Shown here one piece after another: positions 46,419-55,261 of a stretch of 64,000 nt of DNA. The DNA lies in NCBI GenBank assembly GCA_900466605.1, contig UBMU01000006.1, positions 62,001 through 126,000 of the forward strand, in the 5' to 3' direction. The notes beneath the pieces are model-generated. The model did not search any database, had not been told where the DNA came from, and worked only from the letters and a program-made list of their open reading frames with translations. Numbering within the stretch: position 1 is the first letter of the stretch; every line of letters starts with the position of its first letter. The DNA is from Hyphomicrobiales bacterium (GTDB lineage: Bacteria; Pseudomonadota; Alphaproteobacteria; Rhizobiales; Rhizobiaceae). Made by a program: the position numbers and the translations under genes.

Positions 46419-46918
46419 TGTGGCCATCCATTGCACTCCTTGCTTTCGTGACGGCGCAGCGCCTCGCGGAACTCGCCCTTGCCCGCCGCAACACGCGGGT
46501 GCTGCTGGAGAGTGGTGCGAAGGAGGTCGCACCAGAGCATTATCCTTACATGGTGGCGCTACATGGCTGCTGGATCGCCGGATTGTGGCTGCTGGCGGTG
46601 AACCGCCCGGTCGATCCGATATGGTTTGCCGTTTTCATGGCTCTACAGGCCGGCCGGCTCTGGGTCATCGGCACACTGAAGGCGCGATGGACGACGCGTA
46701 TCATCGTGTTGCCCGGTGCGCCGCTCGTCAACAGCGGACCATACCGGTTCATGGCCCACCCGAACTACGTCATCGTGGCCGGCGAGATTGCCGTCCTTCC
46801 TCTGACTTTCGGAATGCCCGTTTACGCGGCGATATTTTCGCTGCTCAACGCGGCAGTGCTCTATGTCCGCATCAAAGCCGAAAACGAGGCGCTGAGAACG
46901 ACAATGTTTTTGAAATAA
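46415..46918 (+). CDS. Isoprenylcysteine methyltransferase-type membrane methyltransferase
   Basis: 167 residues with four to five membrane helices. ICMT-family features: the C-terminal GPYRFMAHPNYVIVAGEIAVLPL motif (His, Asn and Tyr for SAM binding) and a closing KAENEALR. In other bacteria such proteins beside type III PKS O-methylate alkylresorcinols at the membrane. The start codon overlaps the PKS stop (ATGA), so the two are translated together. Confidence 0.88.
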   Translation: MMWPSIALLAFVTAQRLAELALARRNTRVLLESGAKEVAPEHYPYMVALHGCWIAGLWLLAVNRPVDPIWFAVFMALQAGRLWVIGTLKARWTTRIIVLPGAPLVNSGPYRFMAHPNYVIVAGEIAVLPLTFGMPVYAAIFSLLNAAVLYVRIKAENEALRTTMFLK

Positions 46919-46991
46919 AACGAGATTTTTCGTTTGCCTACGGCTTGTCGGAGCGGCATTTTCATTGCTTGCAATAGGTGGAATGCATGCA

Positions 46992-48239
46992 ATGACAAAG
47001 AATGCAATTGTACTTGGCGCCGGCATCGTCGGCGTGTCGACGGCCATTCACCTGCAGCGCCGGGGACGGCAGGTGACGCTGATCGACCGAAAGGCGCCGG
47101 GCAAGGAGACCTCGTTCGGAAATGCCGGTCTCATTCAGCGCGAAGGCGTCGTGCCATACGGCTTTCCACAGCAACTCGGTCTCCTGATACGCTACGCTTT
47201 CAACAACCGGATCGACGCCCACTATCACCTCAAGGCACTGCCCGGACAGCTGGCGTTCCTTGGCCGCTACTGGTGGAATTCGAACGCCAGACGTCACGAG
47301 ATGATTTCCCGTGCCTATGCCCCCCTGATCGAGCATTCGATTTCCGAGCACAACGACCTGATTGAAGCGTCGAATGCACAGCATTTGATCCGCAAGGATG
47401 GCTGGATGGAAATCTACCGGACAGCCGGCCGGCGCGATGCCGAGTTCACCGAGGCAGAACGGCTTCAAGCGGAGTTCGGCGTCATGCACGAGCAGCTGGA
47501 CGCCGCCGCCGTGGCGCGGCTCGAGCCTCATATCAAGGGAGATTTCGTCGGCGGCCTTCGCTGGCGCGATCCATGGTCGGTTCTCGATCCGCACGGTTTG
47601 ACGATGGCCTATCGGGCCTATTTCGAGAGCCTCGGCGGAAAGTATGTCACCGGCGACGCCAACTCCCTCGGTCGTTCCGGCCAGAGCTGGAGGGTGGTCA
47701 CCAGCGAAGGCTCGCTGGATGCTGACGATGCGGTTCTGGCACTCGGGCCCTGGGCCGCGGTCGCGACACGTCGGCTTGGCTACGCCTTTCCGCTCGGCGT
47801 CAAGCGCGGCTATCACATGCATTATGCCGCGGCAAACGATGCGACTCTCAACAACTGGACACTCGATGCTGAGCGAGGGTATTTCCTTGCGCCGATGAGC
47901 CGCGGCATCCGTCTTACGACTGGTGCTGAATTCGCCGCGCTGGATGCGCCGAAGACACCAGTGCAGCTCGACCGTGCAGAAAAGGTGGCACGAACGGTCT
48001 TTCCGCTCGGCGAGAGGCTCGATCCGGAGCCATGGATGGGCGCTCGCCCCTGCACACCTGACATGATGCCAGTCATCGGCAAGGCGCCCCGACACGACGG
48101 CCTATGGTTCGCATTCGGCCACGCCCATCACGGATTGACGCTCGGGCCGGTCACCGGGCGCGCTCTGGCGGAAGTCATCACCGGCGAAGCGCCGTTCATC
48201 GATATTTCCGCCTACTCGCCGCAGCGTTTCATTTCCTGA
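46992..48239 (+). CDS. FAD-dependent D-amino-acid dehydrogenase-like oxidoreductase
   Basis: 415 residues. N-terminal FAD motif AIVLGAGIVGVSTAIHLQRRGRQVTLIDR (GxGxxG), then GKETSFGNAGLIQREGVVPYGFP as in DadA, and the C-terminal DMMPVIGKAPRHDGLWFAFGHAHHGLTLGPVTGRALAEVITG. Oxidatively deaminates D-amino acids or a related imino acid, feeding electrons to the membrane. The ATG at 46992 has GGTGGA upstream; 46983 is too close to it. It is 73 bases past the PKS operon and may or may not be in it. Confidence 0.88.
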   Translation: MTKNAIVLGAGIVGVSTAIHLQRRGRQVTLIDRKAPGKETSFGNAGLIQREGVVPYGFPQQLGLLIRYAFNNRIDAHYHLKALPGQLAFLGRYWWNSNARRHEMISRAYAPLIEHSISEHNDLIEASNAQHLIRKDGWMEIYRTAGRRDAEFTEAERLQAEFGVMHEQLDAAAVARLEPHIKGDFVGGLRWRDPWSVLDPHGLTMAYRAYFESLGGKYVTGDANSLGRSGQSWRVVTSEGSLDADDAVLALGPWAAVATRRLGYAFPLGVKRGYHMHYAAANDATLNNWTLDAERGYFLAPMSRGIRLTTGAEFAALDAPKTPVQLDRAEKVARTVFPLGERLDPEPWMGARPCTPDMMPVIGKAPRHDGLWFAFGHAHHGLTLGPVTGRALAEVITGEAPFIDISAYSPQRFIS

Positions 48240-48363
48240 GAAACACCTGCATTCGGAGGACAGCAATTCACCCGATCGGCGGAAGGAGCCGGACGGCCGC
48301 GCCGAGCTGGAGTATTCCGCTGCTCTCGATTGTTGCCGCCGGGATCGGTGGCCCGACCGAGAG

Positions 48364-48897
48364 CTAAGCGATGCCCAACGACTCTAGATCGCGCAGCGCC
48401 GTCTGCGTTATCCCTTCGATCGTGCCGTCGATATCGACCGTCAAGACGCCGGGCTCACCGGTCGGCACCTCAAGTGTGGCGAGTTGGCTTTCCAGCAACG
48501 ACGGGGGCATGAAGTGCCCCTTACGCTCACCCATGCGCATCGTCAGCAGCTCCTTCGAGCCTGACAGATAGACAAAAAACAGATTGTTATTCACCGCGTT
48601 GCGCAGCCGGTCGCGATAGATGCGCTTCAGCGCCGAGCAGGAAACGATGACGCCCTGCCCACCATCAAGCGACGCTCTCATCGTTTGACCGATCAGATCG
48701 AGCCAAGGCATGCGGTCGTCGTCCGTCAGCGGAATGCCGCGCGACATCTTCTCGACGTTAGATGCCGGATGAAGCTGGTCGCCCTCGACAAATTGCATGC
48801 CGAGGGCTTCCGAAATTTTCAGGCCAACGGAGGATTTGCCGCAACCGCTGACCCCCATGACGATGATGGCGAAAGGGGGTCCACTAGTCTCTGGCAT
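48364..48897 (-). CDS. gntK: Gluconokinase
   Basis: 177 residues. Walker A IVMGVSGCGKSSVG, then GMQFVEGDQLHPASNVEKMSRGIPLTDDDRMPWL, the gluconate-kinase specific block, and CSALKRIYRDRLR. Phosphorylates D-gluconate to 6-phosphogluconate. It lies 45 bases downstream of dppF on the same strand and may be read from the dpp transcript, though no functional link is known. Confidence 0.93.
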   Translation of the reverse strand: MPETSGPPFAIIVMGVSGCGKSSVGLKISEALGMQFVEGDQLHPASNVEKMSRGIPLTDDDRMPWLDLIGQTMRASLDGGQGVIVSCSALKRIYRDRLRNAVNNNLFFVYLSGSKELLTMRMGERKGHFMPPSLLESQLATLEVPTGEPGVLTVDIDGTIEGITQTALRDLESLGIA

Positions 48898-48942
48898 TGC
48901 TCATCTCGCTCATCGTTCCGGCACTCAACGCGGCAGAAACGC

Positions 48943-49782
48943 CTACGAAGCTGCCACTGCCGCGTTCTTGCGTGCAAGACGAGCCTTGATGGTGTCGACA
49001 TCGGCGCGCGGCGTAGCGGCAAACAATGTCTTCGTGTAGCTGTGCTGCGGATCATTGAAAACCTGATCGCGCGCGCCGTATTCGACAGCCTCTCCGAAGT
49101 ACATCACCATCACATCGTCGGCCATATAGCGGACGACCGACAGGTCGTGGCTGATGAAGACGTAGGTGAGGTTCAGCTCGTCCTGCAGGTCGGCGAGCAG
49201 GTTCAGCACCTGGGCCTGCACCGACAGGTCAAGCGCGGACACCGGCTCGTCGAGCACGAGAAGCCGCGGCTTCAGCATCAGGGCGCGCGCAATGGCGATA
49301 CGCTGACGCTGACCGCCAGAGAACATGTGCGGATAGCGGTTGAAATGGATCTCCTGCAGGCCGACCTTCTTGAGCATCGCCATCGCCAATTCGCGTCGCT
49401 CGGCGGCGGGCGTGTCGGTGTTGATGATCAGGGGCTCCATCAGGATGTCGCCGATCTTCTTGCGCGGGTTCAGCGAACCATAGGGGTTCTGGAAGACGAT
49501 CTGCACCTTGCGGCGCATCTCCGGCGTCAGGTCACCCGCAGCGATATCGACTTTCTTGCCGTCGATGAACAGATCGCCGCCGCTCGCCGGATCGATCATC
49601 GTGATGATGCGCGCGAGAGTAGATTTTCCGCAACCGCTTTCGCCGACGATCGCCAGCGTTTTGCCCTGCTCAACGCTGAAGCTGACACCCTTGACGGCAT
49701 GCACGGTCCTCTCCTTCTTGAAGAGGCCGCCCGGCAGGTAATAGTTGCGGACGATGTTTTTTGCTTCGAGGACTGGCGTCAT
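48943..49782 (-). CDS. dppF: Dipeptide ABC transporter ATP-binding protein
   Basis: 279 residues. Walker A GESGCGKSTLAR, signature FSGGQRQRIAIARAL, Walker B RLLVLDEPVSALD, and the extra C-terminal oligopeptide-binding region (YGARDQVFNDPQHSYTKTLFAATP). One of two ATPases energising uptake of dipeptides; in rhizobia the Dpp system also takes up 5-aminolevulinate (known from R. leguminosarum). Start overlaps the dppD stop by four bases. Confidence 0.94.
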   Translation of the reverse strand: MTPVLEAKNIVRNYYLPGGLFKKERTVHAVKGVSFSVEQGKTLAIVGESGCGKSTLARIITMIDPASGGDLFIDGKKVDIAAGDLTPEMRRKVQIVFQNPYGSLNPRKKIGDILMEPLIINTDTPAAERRELAMAMLKKVGLQEIHFNRYPHMFSGGQRQRIAIARALMLKPRLLVLDEPVSALDLSVQAQVLNLLADLQDELNLTYVFISHDLSVVRYMADDVMVMYFGEAVEYGARDQVFNDPQHSYTKTLFAATPRADVDTIKARLARKNAAVAAS

Positions 49783-50615
49783 TGGGCCGCTCCCTTGAAA
49801 ATTTCGCCGATGGTCGGCAGCCGATCGCCGGTGGCGTTCTCCGGCAACGCGGCAAGCAGCGCCCGGGTGTAGTCGCTCTTCGGGGATTCGAAGAGCGACA
49901 GGACATCGGCCTCTTCCATCTTGCGACCCTTGTATTGAACGATCACTCGATCGGCCGTCTCGGCGACCACGCCCATATTGTGCGTGATCATGATAAGGCC
50001 CATGCCATGTTCCGTCTGCAGGCGCATCAGGAGATCGAGGATCTGCTTCTGAATGGTGACGTCGAGCGCGGTCGTCGGCTCGTCGGCGATCAGGAGCTTC
50101 GGATTACAAGCGATCGCGATGGCGATCATGACGCGCTGGCACTGGCCACCCGACATCTGGTGCGGGAAATGGCCGAGCCGCTCGGCCGGGTTAGGAATGC
50201 CAACCGCCTCGAACAGCTCGATGGCGCGCTTGCGCCGGGCTGCCTTGTCGAGGCCCAGATGGATTCGCAGAACCTCTTCGATCTGAAAGCCGACCGTGAA
50301 GCAGGGGTTGAGGCTGGCGATAGGCTCCTGGAAGATCATCGACATATCCTTGCCGATGATCTTGCGCCGCTCGCTTGCCGACATGCCAAGCAGGTTGCGG
50401 CCGTCAAACACCATCTTGTCGGCTGTCACCTTTGCCGTCCAGGGCAGAAGCCCCATCGCAGCGAGCATGGAGACCGACTTGCCGGAACCCGACTCTCCAA
50501 CGATCGCAAGGACTTCACCCGGATGCACCTTGAGCGATACACCATCGACGGCGCGAAAGGCACCGGTAGACGTCTGGAACTCGACGACGAGATTTTCAAT
50601 TTCGAGAAGTGCCAT
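49779..50615 (-). CDS. dppD: Dipeptide ABC transporter ATP-binding protein
   Basis: 278 residues. Walker [14 protein letters not shown], signature [16 protein letters not shown], Walker [15 protein letters not shown], and a C-terminal extension ([32 protein letters not shown]) typical of the Dpp/Opp D subunits. Pairs with DppF on the cytoplasmic face. One base separates it from dppC. Confidence 0.94.
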   Translation of the reverse strand: MALLEIENLVVEFQTSTGAFRAVDGVSLKVHPGEVLAIVGESGSGKSVSMLAAMGLLPWTAKVTADKMVFDGRNLLGMSASERRKIIGKDMSMIFQEPIASLNPCFTVGFQIEEVLRIHLGLDKAARRKRAIELFEAVGIPNPAERLGHFPHQMSGGQCQRVMIAIAIACNPKLLIADEPTTALDVTIQKQILDLLMRLQTEHGMGLIMITHNMGVVAETADRVIVQYKGRKMEEADVLSLFESPKSDYTRALLAALPENATGDRLPTIGEIFKGAAQ

Positions 50616-50616
50616 C

Positions 50617-51504
50617 TCAGGACCTCTTCAGCTTGGGGTCGAGCGCGTCGCGCAGACCGTCGCCCATCAGGTTGATGGCGAGAACGGTGATCAGGATGCA
50701 AAGACCCGGGAACGTGACGAGCCAAGGGCTGCTTTGAAGGAATTCACGCGAATCCGCGAGCATCGTGCCCCACTCCGGGGTCGGCGGCTGTGCGCCCTGG
50801 CCGAGGAAGCCGAGGGCCGCGGCATCGAGGATCGCCGCCGAGAATGCAAGCGTCGCCTGAACGATCAGCGGTGCCAAGCAATTCGGGAGAATCGTCTTGA
50901 ACATAAGCCGAAACGTGCCGGCACCGGCCACGCGGGAGGCCACGACATATTCCTTCTCCCGTTCGCTCAGCACGGCAGCGCGCGTCAAGCGCACGAAATG
51001 CGGCTGGTTGACGATGGAGATCGCAATCATCGCGTTAAGCAGGCCGGGGCCGAGCACGGCAACGAGCACCAGGGCCAGCAGCAGCGACGGAAAGGCCAGG
51101 ATGATATCCATGACACGCATGATGGCCGTATCGGTGCGGCCGCGGAAATAACCGGCCACAAGGCCAAGCAGCACGCCGGCGACAGCCGACAGCGAGGCGA
51201 CGACAAGGCCGATGAACAGCGAAAAGCGGGTGCCGTAGATCAAGCGCGAAAGCATGTCGCGGCCAACAGCATCGGTGCCCAGCAGGAACGAACTGTTGCC
51301 GTTCGCCGCCCATGCCGGGGGAAGCCTTTGCATGCCGGACGGTACAATCGGGTCATGCGGCGCGATCAAAGGCGCGAAGATCGCCATGAACAGCACGATG
51401 AGAAAAACGAAGAGGCCGATAACCGCGCCTTTGTTGCGCGAGAAGTAGTACCAGAACTCAGCAAGAGCGGACGGCTGGGTCGACTTGGTGGATGCAACAC
51501 TCAT
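50617..51504 (-). CDS. dppC: Dipeptide ABC transporter permease
   Basis: 295 residues, six membrane helices, N-terminal soluble tail of about 25 residues. The EAA loop is VASRVAGAGTFRLMFKTILPNCLAPLIV with the GTFRLMFKTILP coupling helix. AGGAG precedes the ATG. Together with DppB it forms the membrane channel. Confidence 0.94.
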   Translation of the reverse strand: MSVASTKSTQPSALAEFWYYFSRNKGAVIGLFVFLIVLFMAIFAPLIAPHDPIVPSGMQRLPPAWAANGNSSFLLGTDAVGRDMLSRLIYGTRFSLFIGLVVASLSAVAGVLLGLVAGYFRGRTDTAIMRVMDIILAFPSLLLALVLVAVLGPGLLNAMIAISIVNQPHFVRLTRAAVLSEREKEYVVASRVAGAGTFRLMFKTILPNCLAPLIVQATLAFSAAILDAAALGFLGQGAQPPTPEWGTMLADSREFLQSSPWLVTFPGLCILITVLAINLMGDGLRDALDPKLKRS

Positions 51505-51513
51505 GGGCCGCTC

Positions 51514-52518
51514 CTAGTGACGAATACGTGGGTTGATCAGACCATAAAGCAGGTCGACGATCAGATTGACGAGCATGATGATGCCGGCGATCAGCAACAG
51601 GCCACCCTGGACGACGGTGTAGTCCCGCTTGAAGACCGCATCGACCATCCACTTGCCGATACCCGGCCAGGAAAAGATCGTTTCCGTCAGAATCGCTCCA
51701 CCGAGCAGAACGCCGACCTGCAGACCGATCGACGTGATCACGGGGATCATTGCGTTGCGCAGCGCGTGGACCCCAACGACGCGTAGCGGCGCGAGCCCCT
51801 TGGAGCGGGCGGTGCGGACATAGTCTTCGCCGAGAACTTCAAGCATCGCCGAGCGCGTCTGGCGCGCGATAACGGCTAGCGGAATCGTACCCAGAACGAT
51901 CGTCGGCAAGATCAGTGATGAAACGGCGGACTTGAAAGCACCAGCCTGACCGGACAGCAGACTGTCGATCAACATGAAACCGGTCACCGGCTTGAAGAAA
52001 TACATCAGACCGATGCGGCCGGAGACGGGCGTCCAATGCAGAGTATTCGAGAACAGAACGATGAGAAGCAGGCCCCACCAGAAGATCGGCATCGAATAGC
52101 CGACTAGCGCCACACCCATGACGCCCTGGTCAAACCAGGTTCCTCGTTTGACGGCAGCAAAGACACCGGCAGGGATGCCAAGCAATATGGCAAACAGGAT
52201 GGCGCAGAGCGAAAGCTCCAGCGTCGCCGGGAAAAGCGTGCCGAACTCCTGCAACACAGGGCGCTTGGTGACGATCGACGAGCCGAGATCACCCTGCACC
52301 ACGTTGCCGAGGTAGGTCAGGTACTGCACATAGACCGGACGATCGAGACCAAGATCATGCATGATCTGGGCATGGCGTTCCGGCGCCATCACGCGTTCGC
52401 CCGACATCAGCATGACCGGATCGCCGGGCAGCAGACGGATGAACGCGAAGGCGATGAGCGAAACGCCGATGAAGGTTGGGATCAGGATCGCGAGGCGTCC
52501 GATGAGAAATCGCAACAT
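51514..52518 (-). CDS. dppB: Dipeptide ABC transporter permease
   Basis: 334 residues, six helices. Starts MLRFLIGRLAILIPTFIGVSLIAF as in all OppB/DppB proteins; the EAA loop is YVRTARSKGLAPLRVVGVHALRNAMIPVITSIG. ATG at 52518 is used; the six-base longer frame starts with TTG. Separated from dppA by a 90-base gap with a strong hairpin. Confidence 0.94.
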   Translation of the reverse strand: MLRFLIGRLAILIPTFIGVSLIAFAFIRLLPGDPVMLMSGERVMAPERHAQIMHDLGLDRPVYVQYLTYLGNVVQGDLGSSIVTKRPVLQEFGTLFPATLELSLCAILFAILLGIPAGVFAAVKRGTWFDQGVMGVALVGYSMPIFWWGLLLIVLFSNTLHWTPVSGRIGLMYFFKPVTGFMLIDSLLSGQAGAFKSAVSSLILPTIVLGTIPLAVIARQTRSAMLEVLGEDYVRTARSKGLAPLRVVGVHALRNAMIPVITSIGLQVGVLLGGAILTETIFSWPGIGKWMVDAVFKRDYTVVQGGLLLIAGIIMLVNLIVDLLYGLINPRIRH

Positions 52519-52538
52519 TGGCAAGTGTCCATAGTGTT

Positions 52539-52569
52539 CCGGCGGTCAGGTATCAAACCTGACCGCCGG
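52539..52569 (-). terminator. Strong hairpin between dppA and dppB
   Basis: CCGGCGGTCAGGT at 52539-52551 pairs exactly with ACCTGACCGCCGG at 52557-52569, five-base loop. No T-run follows on the minus strand. It lies 40 bases after the dppA stop and 20 before dppB: probably partial termination or 3' protection that keeps more binding protein than permease. Confidence 0.6.
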
Positions 52570-52608
52570 CCAAGCCCGGAATTGCCGGGCATCTTTGCAT
52601 AGTTTTGG

Positions 52609-54204
52609 TTATTCGGCGATATCAACGCCGTCGAAGCGGTGAACGCCGACCGGATCCTGCACGTAGCCGGAAACCTTGGCGCTCATCGGTACGAATTCCG
52701 TGGAGTGGTCGATCGTCGCCCACGGAGCTTCCTTCTTGAAGACGACCTGAGCCTGTTCGTAGAGCTTAGTGCGCTCGGCGATGTCAGAGGTCTTCTTGGC
52801 CTTCTTCACGAGGTCGTCAAATTCCTTGTTGCACCACTGCGCGCGGTTGTTGCCGCCAACGGCTTCGCAGCCGAGCAGAGTGTCAAGGAAGTTGTCCGGA
52901 TCACCGTTGTCACCCGTCCAGCCGAGGATCGCCGCGCCGTCACGGTTCTTGTCCTTGGAGAGCTTCAGATATTCAGCCCATTCGTGGGTGACGATGTCGA
53001 CCTTGACGCCAACCTTGGCAAGGTCGGCCTGCATCAGTTCAGCGGCGCGACGTGCGTTCAGCATGTACGGACGCGAAACCGGCATCGCCCAGATCTTCAT
53101 GCTGAGATCCTTGACGCCAGCCTTTTCAAGCATCGCCTTGGCTTCAGTCGGGTTGTAAGCGTCGTCCTTGATGGCGTCGTTGTACGACCACATCGTCGGC
53201 GGGATCGGGTTCTTGGCAACCTGGCCAGCGCCCTGGAAGACGGCCTCAACGATCGCCTGCTTGTTGATCGCCATGTTCAAAGCCTTGCGCACTTCAGGCT
53301 TGTCGAACGGAGCCTGCAGCGTGTTGTAGGCGAGGTAGGAGACGTTCAGACCCGGCTGTTCCAGAACCTTGAGGCTAGAGTCCGTCTGAAGATCCTTGAC
53401 GTCAGCAGCGTTCGGGTAAGGCATGATGTGGCATTCGCCGGCCTTCAGCTTCTGAGCACGGACGGAAGCGTCCGGGGTGATCGCGAATACGAGATCGTCG
53501 ATCTTTTCCTTGCCCTTGAAGTAGGTTTCGTTGGCCTTGTAGCGAATGACGGCATCCGGCTGGTAGGCGACGAAGGTGAACGGACCGGTGCCGAGCGGCA
53601 TCTGGTTCATCTGTTCCATCTTGCCGTCAGCCTGCAGCTTGTCGGCATATTCCTTCGACACGACGGATGCGAAGTCCATTGCCAGGTCGGCAAGGAACGG
53701 TGCTTCCGGATGGTTCAGCGTGAACTTGACGGTCAGGTCGTCGACCTTTTCGACGGACTTGATGAGTTCCGGGAAGCCCATGCCAGCAGCATATTCGTAG
53801 GAAACGCCAGCAACGTACTTCGCCCACGGGCTATCAGCCTTCAGCTGGCGCTCGAACGAGAAGACGACGTCGTCAGCAGTCAGATCACGGCTTGGCGTGA
53901 AGAATTCCGTCGTCTGGAACTTTACGCCCGGACGCAGCTTGAAGGTGTAGACCGTACCGTCGTCGGAAACCGTCCAGCTTTCAGCCAGGCCAGGCTCGAT
54001 TTCGGTCTTGCCATGCTGGAACTCGACGAGGCGGCTGTAGACCGTGCGCGAGGAAGCGTCGAAGGTGGTGCCTGCAGTGTAAATGCCGGGATCGAAACCT
54101 TCCGGCGAGCCCTCGGAGCAGTAAACGAGAGTTTTGGACCAGGCTGCGGATGCCATGGCCGAAGCCAGGACCGTCGCGGCCAACAAGACAGACATCTTTT
54201 TCAT
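52609..54204 (-). CDS. dppA: Dipeptide-binding periplasmic protein
   Basis: 531 residues from ATG 54204 (GGGAAACG upstream), signal peptide MKKMSVLLAATVLASAMASAAWS. Family 5 binding protein: LVYCSEGSPEGFDPGIYTAGTTFDASSRTVYSRLVEF at the mature N-terminus, LAESWTVSDDGTVYTFKLRPGVKF and the late NRAQWCNKEFDDLVKKAKKT. Binds dipeptides or ALA in the periplasm and delivers them to DppBCDF. First gene of the operon. Confidence 0.95.
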   Translation of the reverse strand: MKKMSVLLAATVLASAMASAAWSKTLVYCSEGSPEGFDPGIYTAGTTFDASSRTVYSRLVEFQHGKTEIEPGLAESWTVSDDGTVYTFKLRPGVKFQTTEFFTPSRDLTADDVVFSFERQLKADSPWAKYVAGVSYEYAAGMGFPELIKSVEKVDDLTVKFTLNHPEAPFLADLAMDFASVVSKEYADKLQADGKMEQMNQMPLGTGPFTFVAYQPDAVIRYKANETYFKGKEKIDDLVFAITPDASVRAQKLKAGECHIMPYPNAADVKDLQTDSSLKVLEQPGLNVSYLAYNTLQAPFDKPEVRKALNMAINKQAIVEAVFQGAGQVAKNPIPPTMWSYNDAIKDDAYNPTEAKAMLEKAGVKDLSMKIWAMPVSRPYMLNARRAAELMQADLAKVGVKVDIVTHEWAEYLKLSKDKNRDGAAILGWTGDNGDPDNFLDTLLGCEAVGGNNRAQWCNKEFDDLVKKAKKTSDIAERTKLYEQAQVVFKKEAPWATIDHSTEFVPMSAKVSGYVQDPVGVHRFDGVDIAE

Positions 54205-54540
54205 GATATCGTTTCCCAGGTTTGTTCTTTTCTTTGATATCCCGGAGACCCCTCCGAAATGACGGCAGATGGAACGACATTTGTTTGCTGAAATCAACGA
54301 CCGAAGTGGAAAATTTTTCCAGACGGACAACTTTAGTAATTTTCCGCCAAAAATGGGCCGCATTTAGAAATAAACGGACTGGATAAACGCGATTCCTGTC
54401 GCATTTGGTATAATTTCGCGCCGGCAACGACTTTTTCGCACACGCGTCACGCGAATTTTCAGCTAAAAACTCTCCTAAAACGGAACGACCGCGGCACTTG
54501 ACGTTGCCGCGGTCGCATCAAAATTCTGTCATCGCGCGGC
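54205..54540. other. dppA promoter region and rirA 3' end
   Basis: 336 bases with no gene. Holds the dppA upstream region and, near its right end, the rirA terminator. No convincing iron box was found here. Confidence 0.6.
54486..54515 (-). terminator. Terminator after rirA
   Basis: CGACCGCGGCA at 54486-54496 pairs exactly with TGCCGCGGTCG at 54505-54515, eight-base loop; on the minus strand a TTCCGTTTTAGG tail follows. Confidence 0.65.
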
Positions 54541-55023
54541 TCAGGCTGCCGGAGCGGTAACCGTTGTCTTGCGGTTATGCTGCTCACCCGTCAGGCCCAG
54601 CAGGAAGTTGATCTGCGGCCGCGCCTTCACGAGATCGTCGATCGAATACTGCGTCAGCACGTCGAAGAAGGCGTTGAGCGCCTTGCGCAAGGCAGAGTTC
54701 AAACCGCAGCTGTCGACCAGCGGGCACTCGACCATGCCATCATCCTCGAAGCACTCCGCCATCGCGAAGCTGTCTTCCGTAACGCGAACCACATCGAAGA
54801 GGCTAATGTCCTTCGCCGGTTTGCCGAGGCGCACACCGCCGTTGCGACCGCGAACCGTCTCGACCAGGCCAGCCTTGTTGAGCGGCTGCAGGATCTTGAA
54901 CAGAAAGAGTTCGGAAACGCCGTATGCCTTGGCAATCTCCGGAATCCGGCTCAAGTGCCCATCATTGGCAGCACAATACATCAACATGCGAACCGCATAG
55001 TTGGTCTGCTTGGTCAAACGCAT
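54541..55023 (-). CDS. rirA: Rrf2-family iron regulator RirA
   Basis: 160 residues. Rrf2 winged helix MRLTKQTNYAVRMLMYCAANDGH, recognition helix region GVSELFLFKILQPLNKAGLVETVRGRNGGVRLG, and three cysteines near residues 91, 99 and 105 (ECFEDDGMVECPLVDSCGLN) that carry the Fe-S cluster. In Rhizobiaceae RirA represses iron-uptake genes when iron is plentiful; cluster loss relieves repression. It is preceded by a TGA-N9-TCA match (55096-55110), which suggests autoregulation. Own terminator downstream. Confidence 0.95.
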   Translation of the reverse strand: MRLTKQTNYAVRMLMYCAANDGHLSRIPEIAKAYGVSELFLFKILQPLNKAGLVETVRGRNGGVRLGKPAKDISLFDVVRVTEDSFAMAECFEDDGMVECPLVDSCGLNSALRKALNAFFDVLTQYSIDDLVKARPQINFLLGLTGEQHNRKTTVTAPAA

Positions 55024-55095
55024 GCCGATCTCCAGAATCGTCAGTTACAAGTGGTCTATATAGTGGCTTTGCTAGTTTTGAACAATTCCAAAATA

Positions 55096-55110
55096 TGAAA
55101 TTCATATTCA
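55096..55110 (-). promoter_or_regulatory. IRO-box-like site upstream of rirA
   Basis: TGA, nine bases, TCA: matches the RirA-type iron-responsive operator layout (TGA-N9-TCA) 73-87 bases before the rirA start. Six fixed bases in an AT-rich stretch could also be chance. Confidence 0.5.
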
Positions 55111-55216
55111 CCTTATGTGAGACCGATTGCCGCGACAATTCTCAATCAGAGCCGGCCAGTCGCCACCAAATGCGGGAAAGTACTCCAAAGCACGCACTTC
55201 GGCTTTCCCAAACGCA

Positions 55217-55240
55217 AATTGGGGGCCGCAGCCCCCAATT
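55217..55240 (-). terminator. Terminator after mmsA
   Basis: AATTGGGGGC at 55217-55226 pairs exactly with GCCCCCAATT at 55231-55240, loop CGCA; 22 bases past the mmsA stop, with a T-containing tail on the minus strand. Confidence 0.75.
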
Positions 55241-55261
55241 CGTCAACGTTGTTCCTTCGCC

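Noticed and set aside
46992..48239. Assigning the DadA-like gene to the PKS operon
   Set aside because: A 73-base gap and no coupling; functional link to polyketide synthesis is not evident.
52639..54237. 532-residue plus-strand frame opposite dppA
   Set aside because: Mirror of dppA codons; low-complexity hydrophobic/acidic composition and no ribosome site.
54405..54420. TATAAT-like sequence in the dppA-rirA gap as a promoter
   Set aside because: On the plus strand, where no gene follows; no matching -35 in the minus direction.
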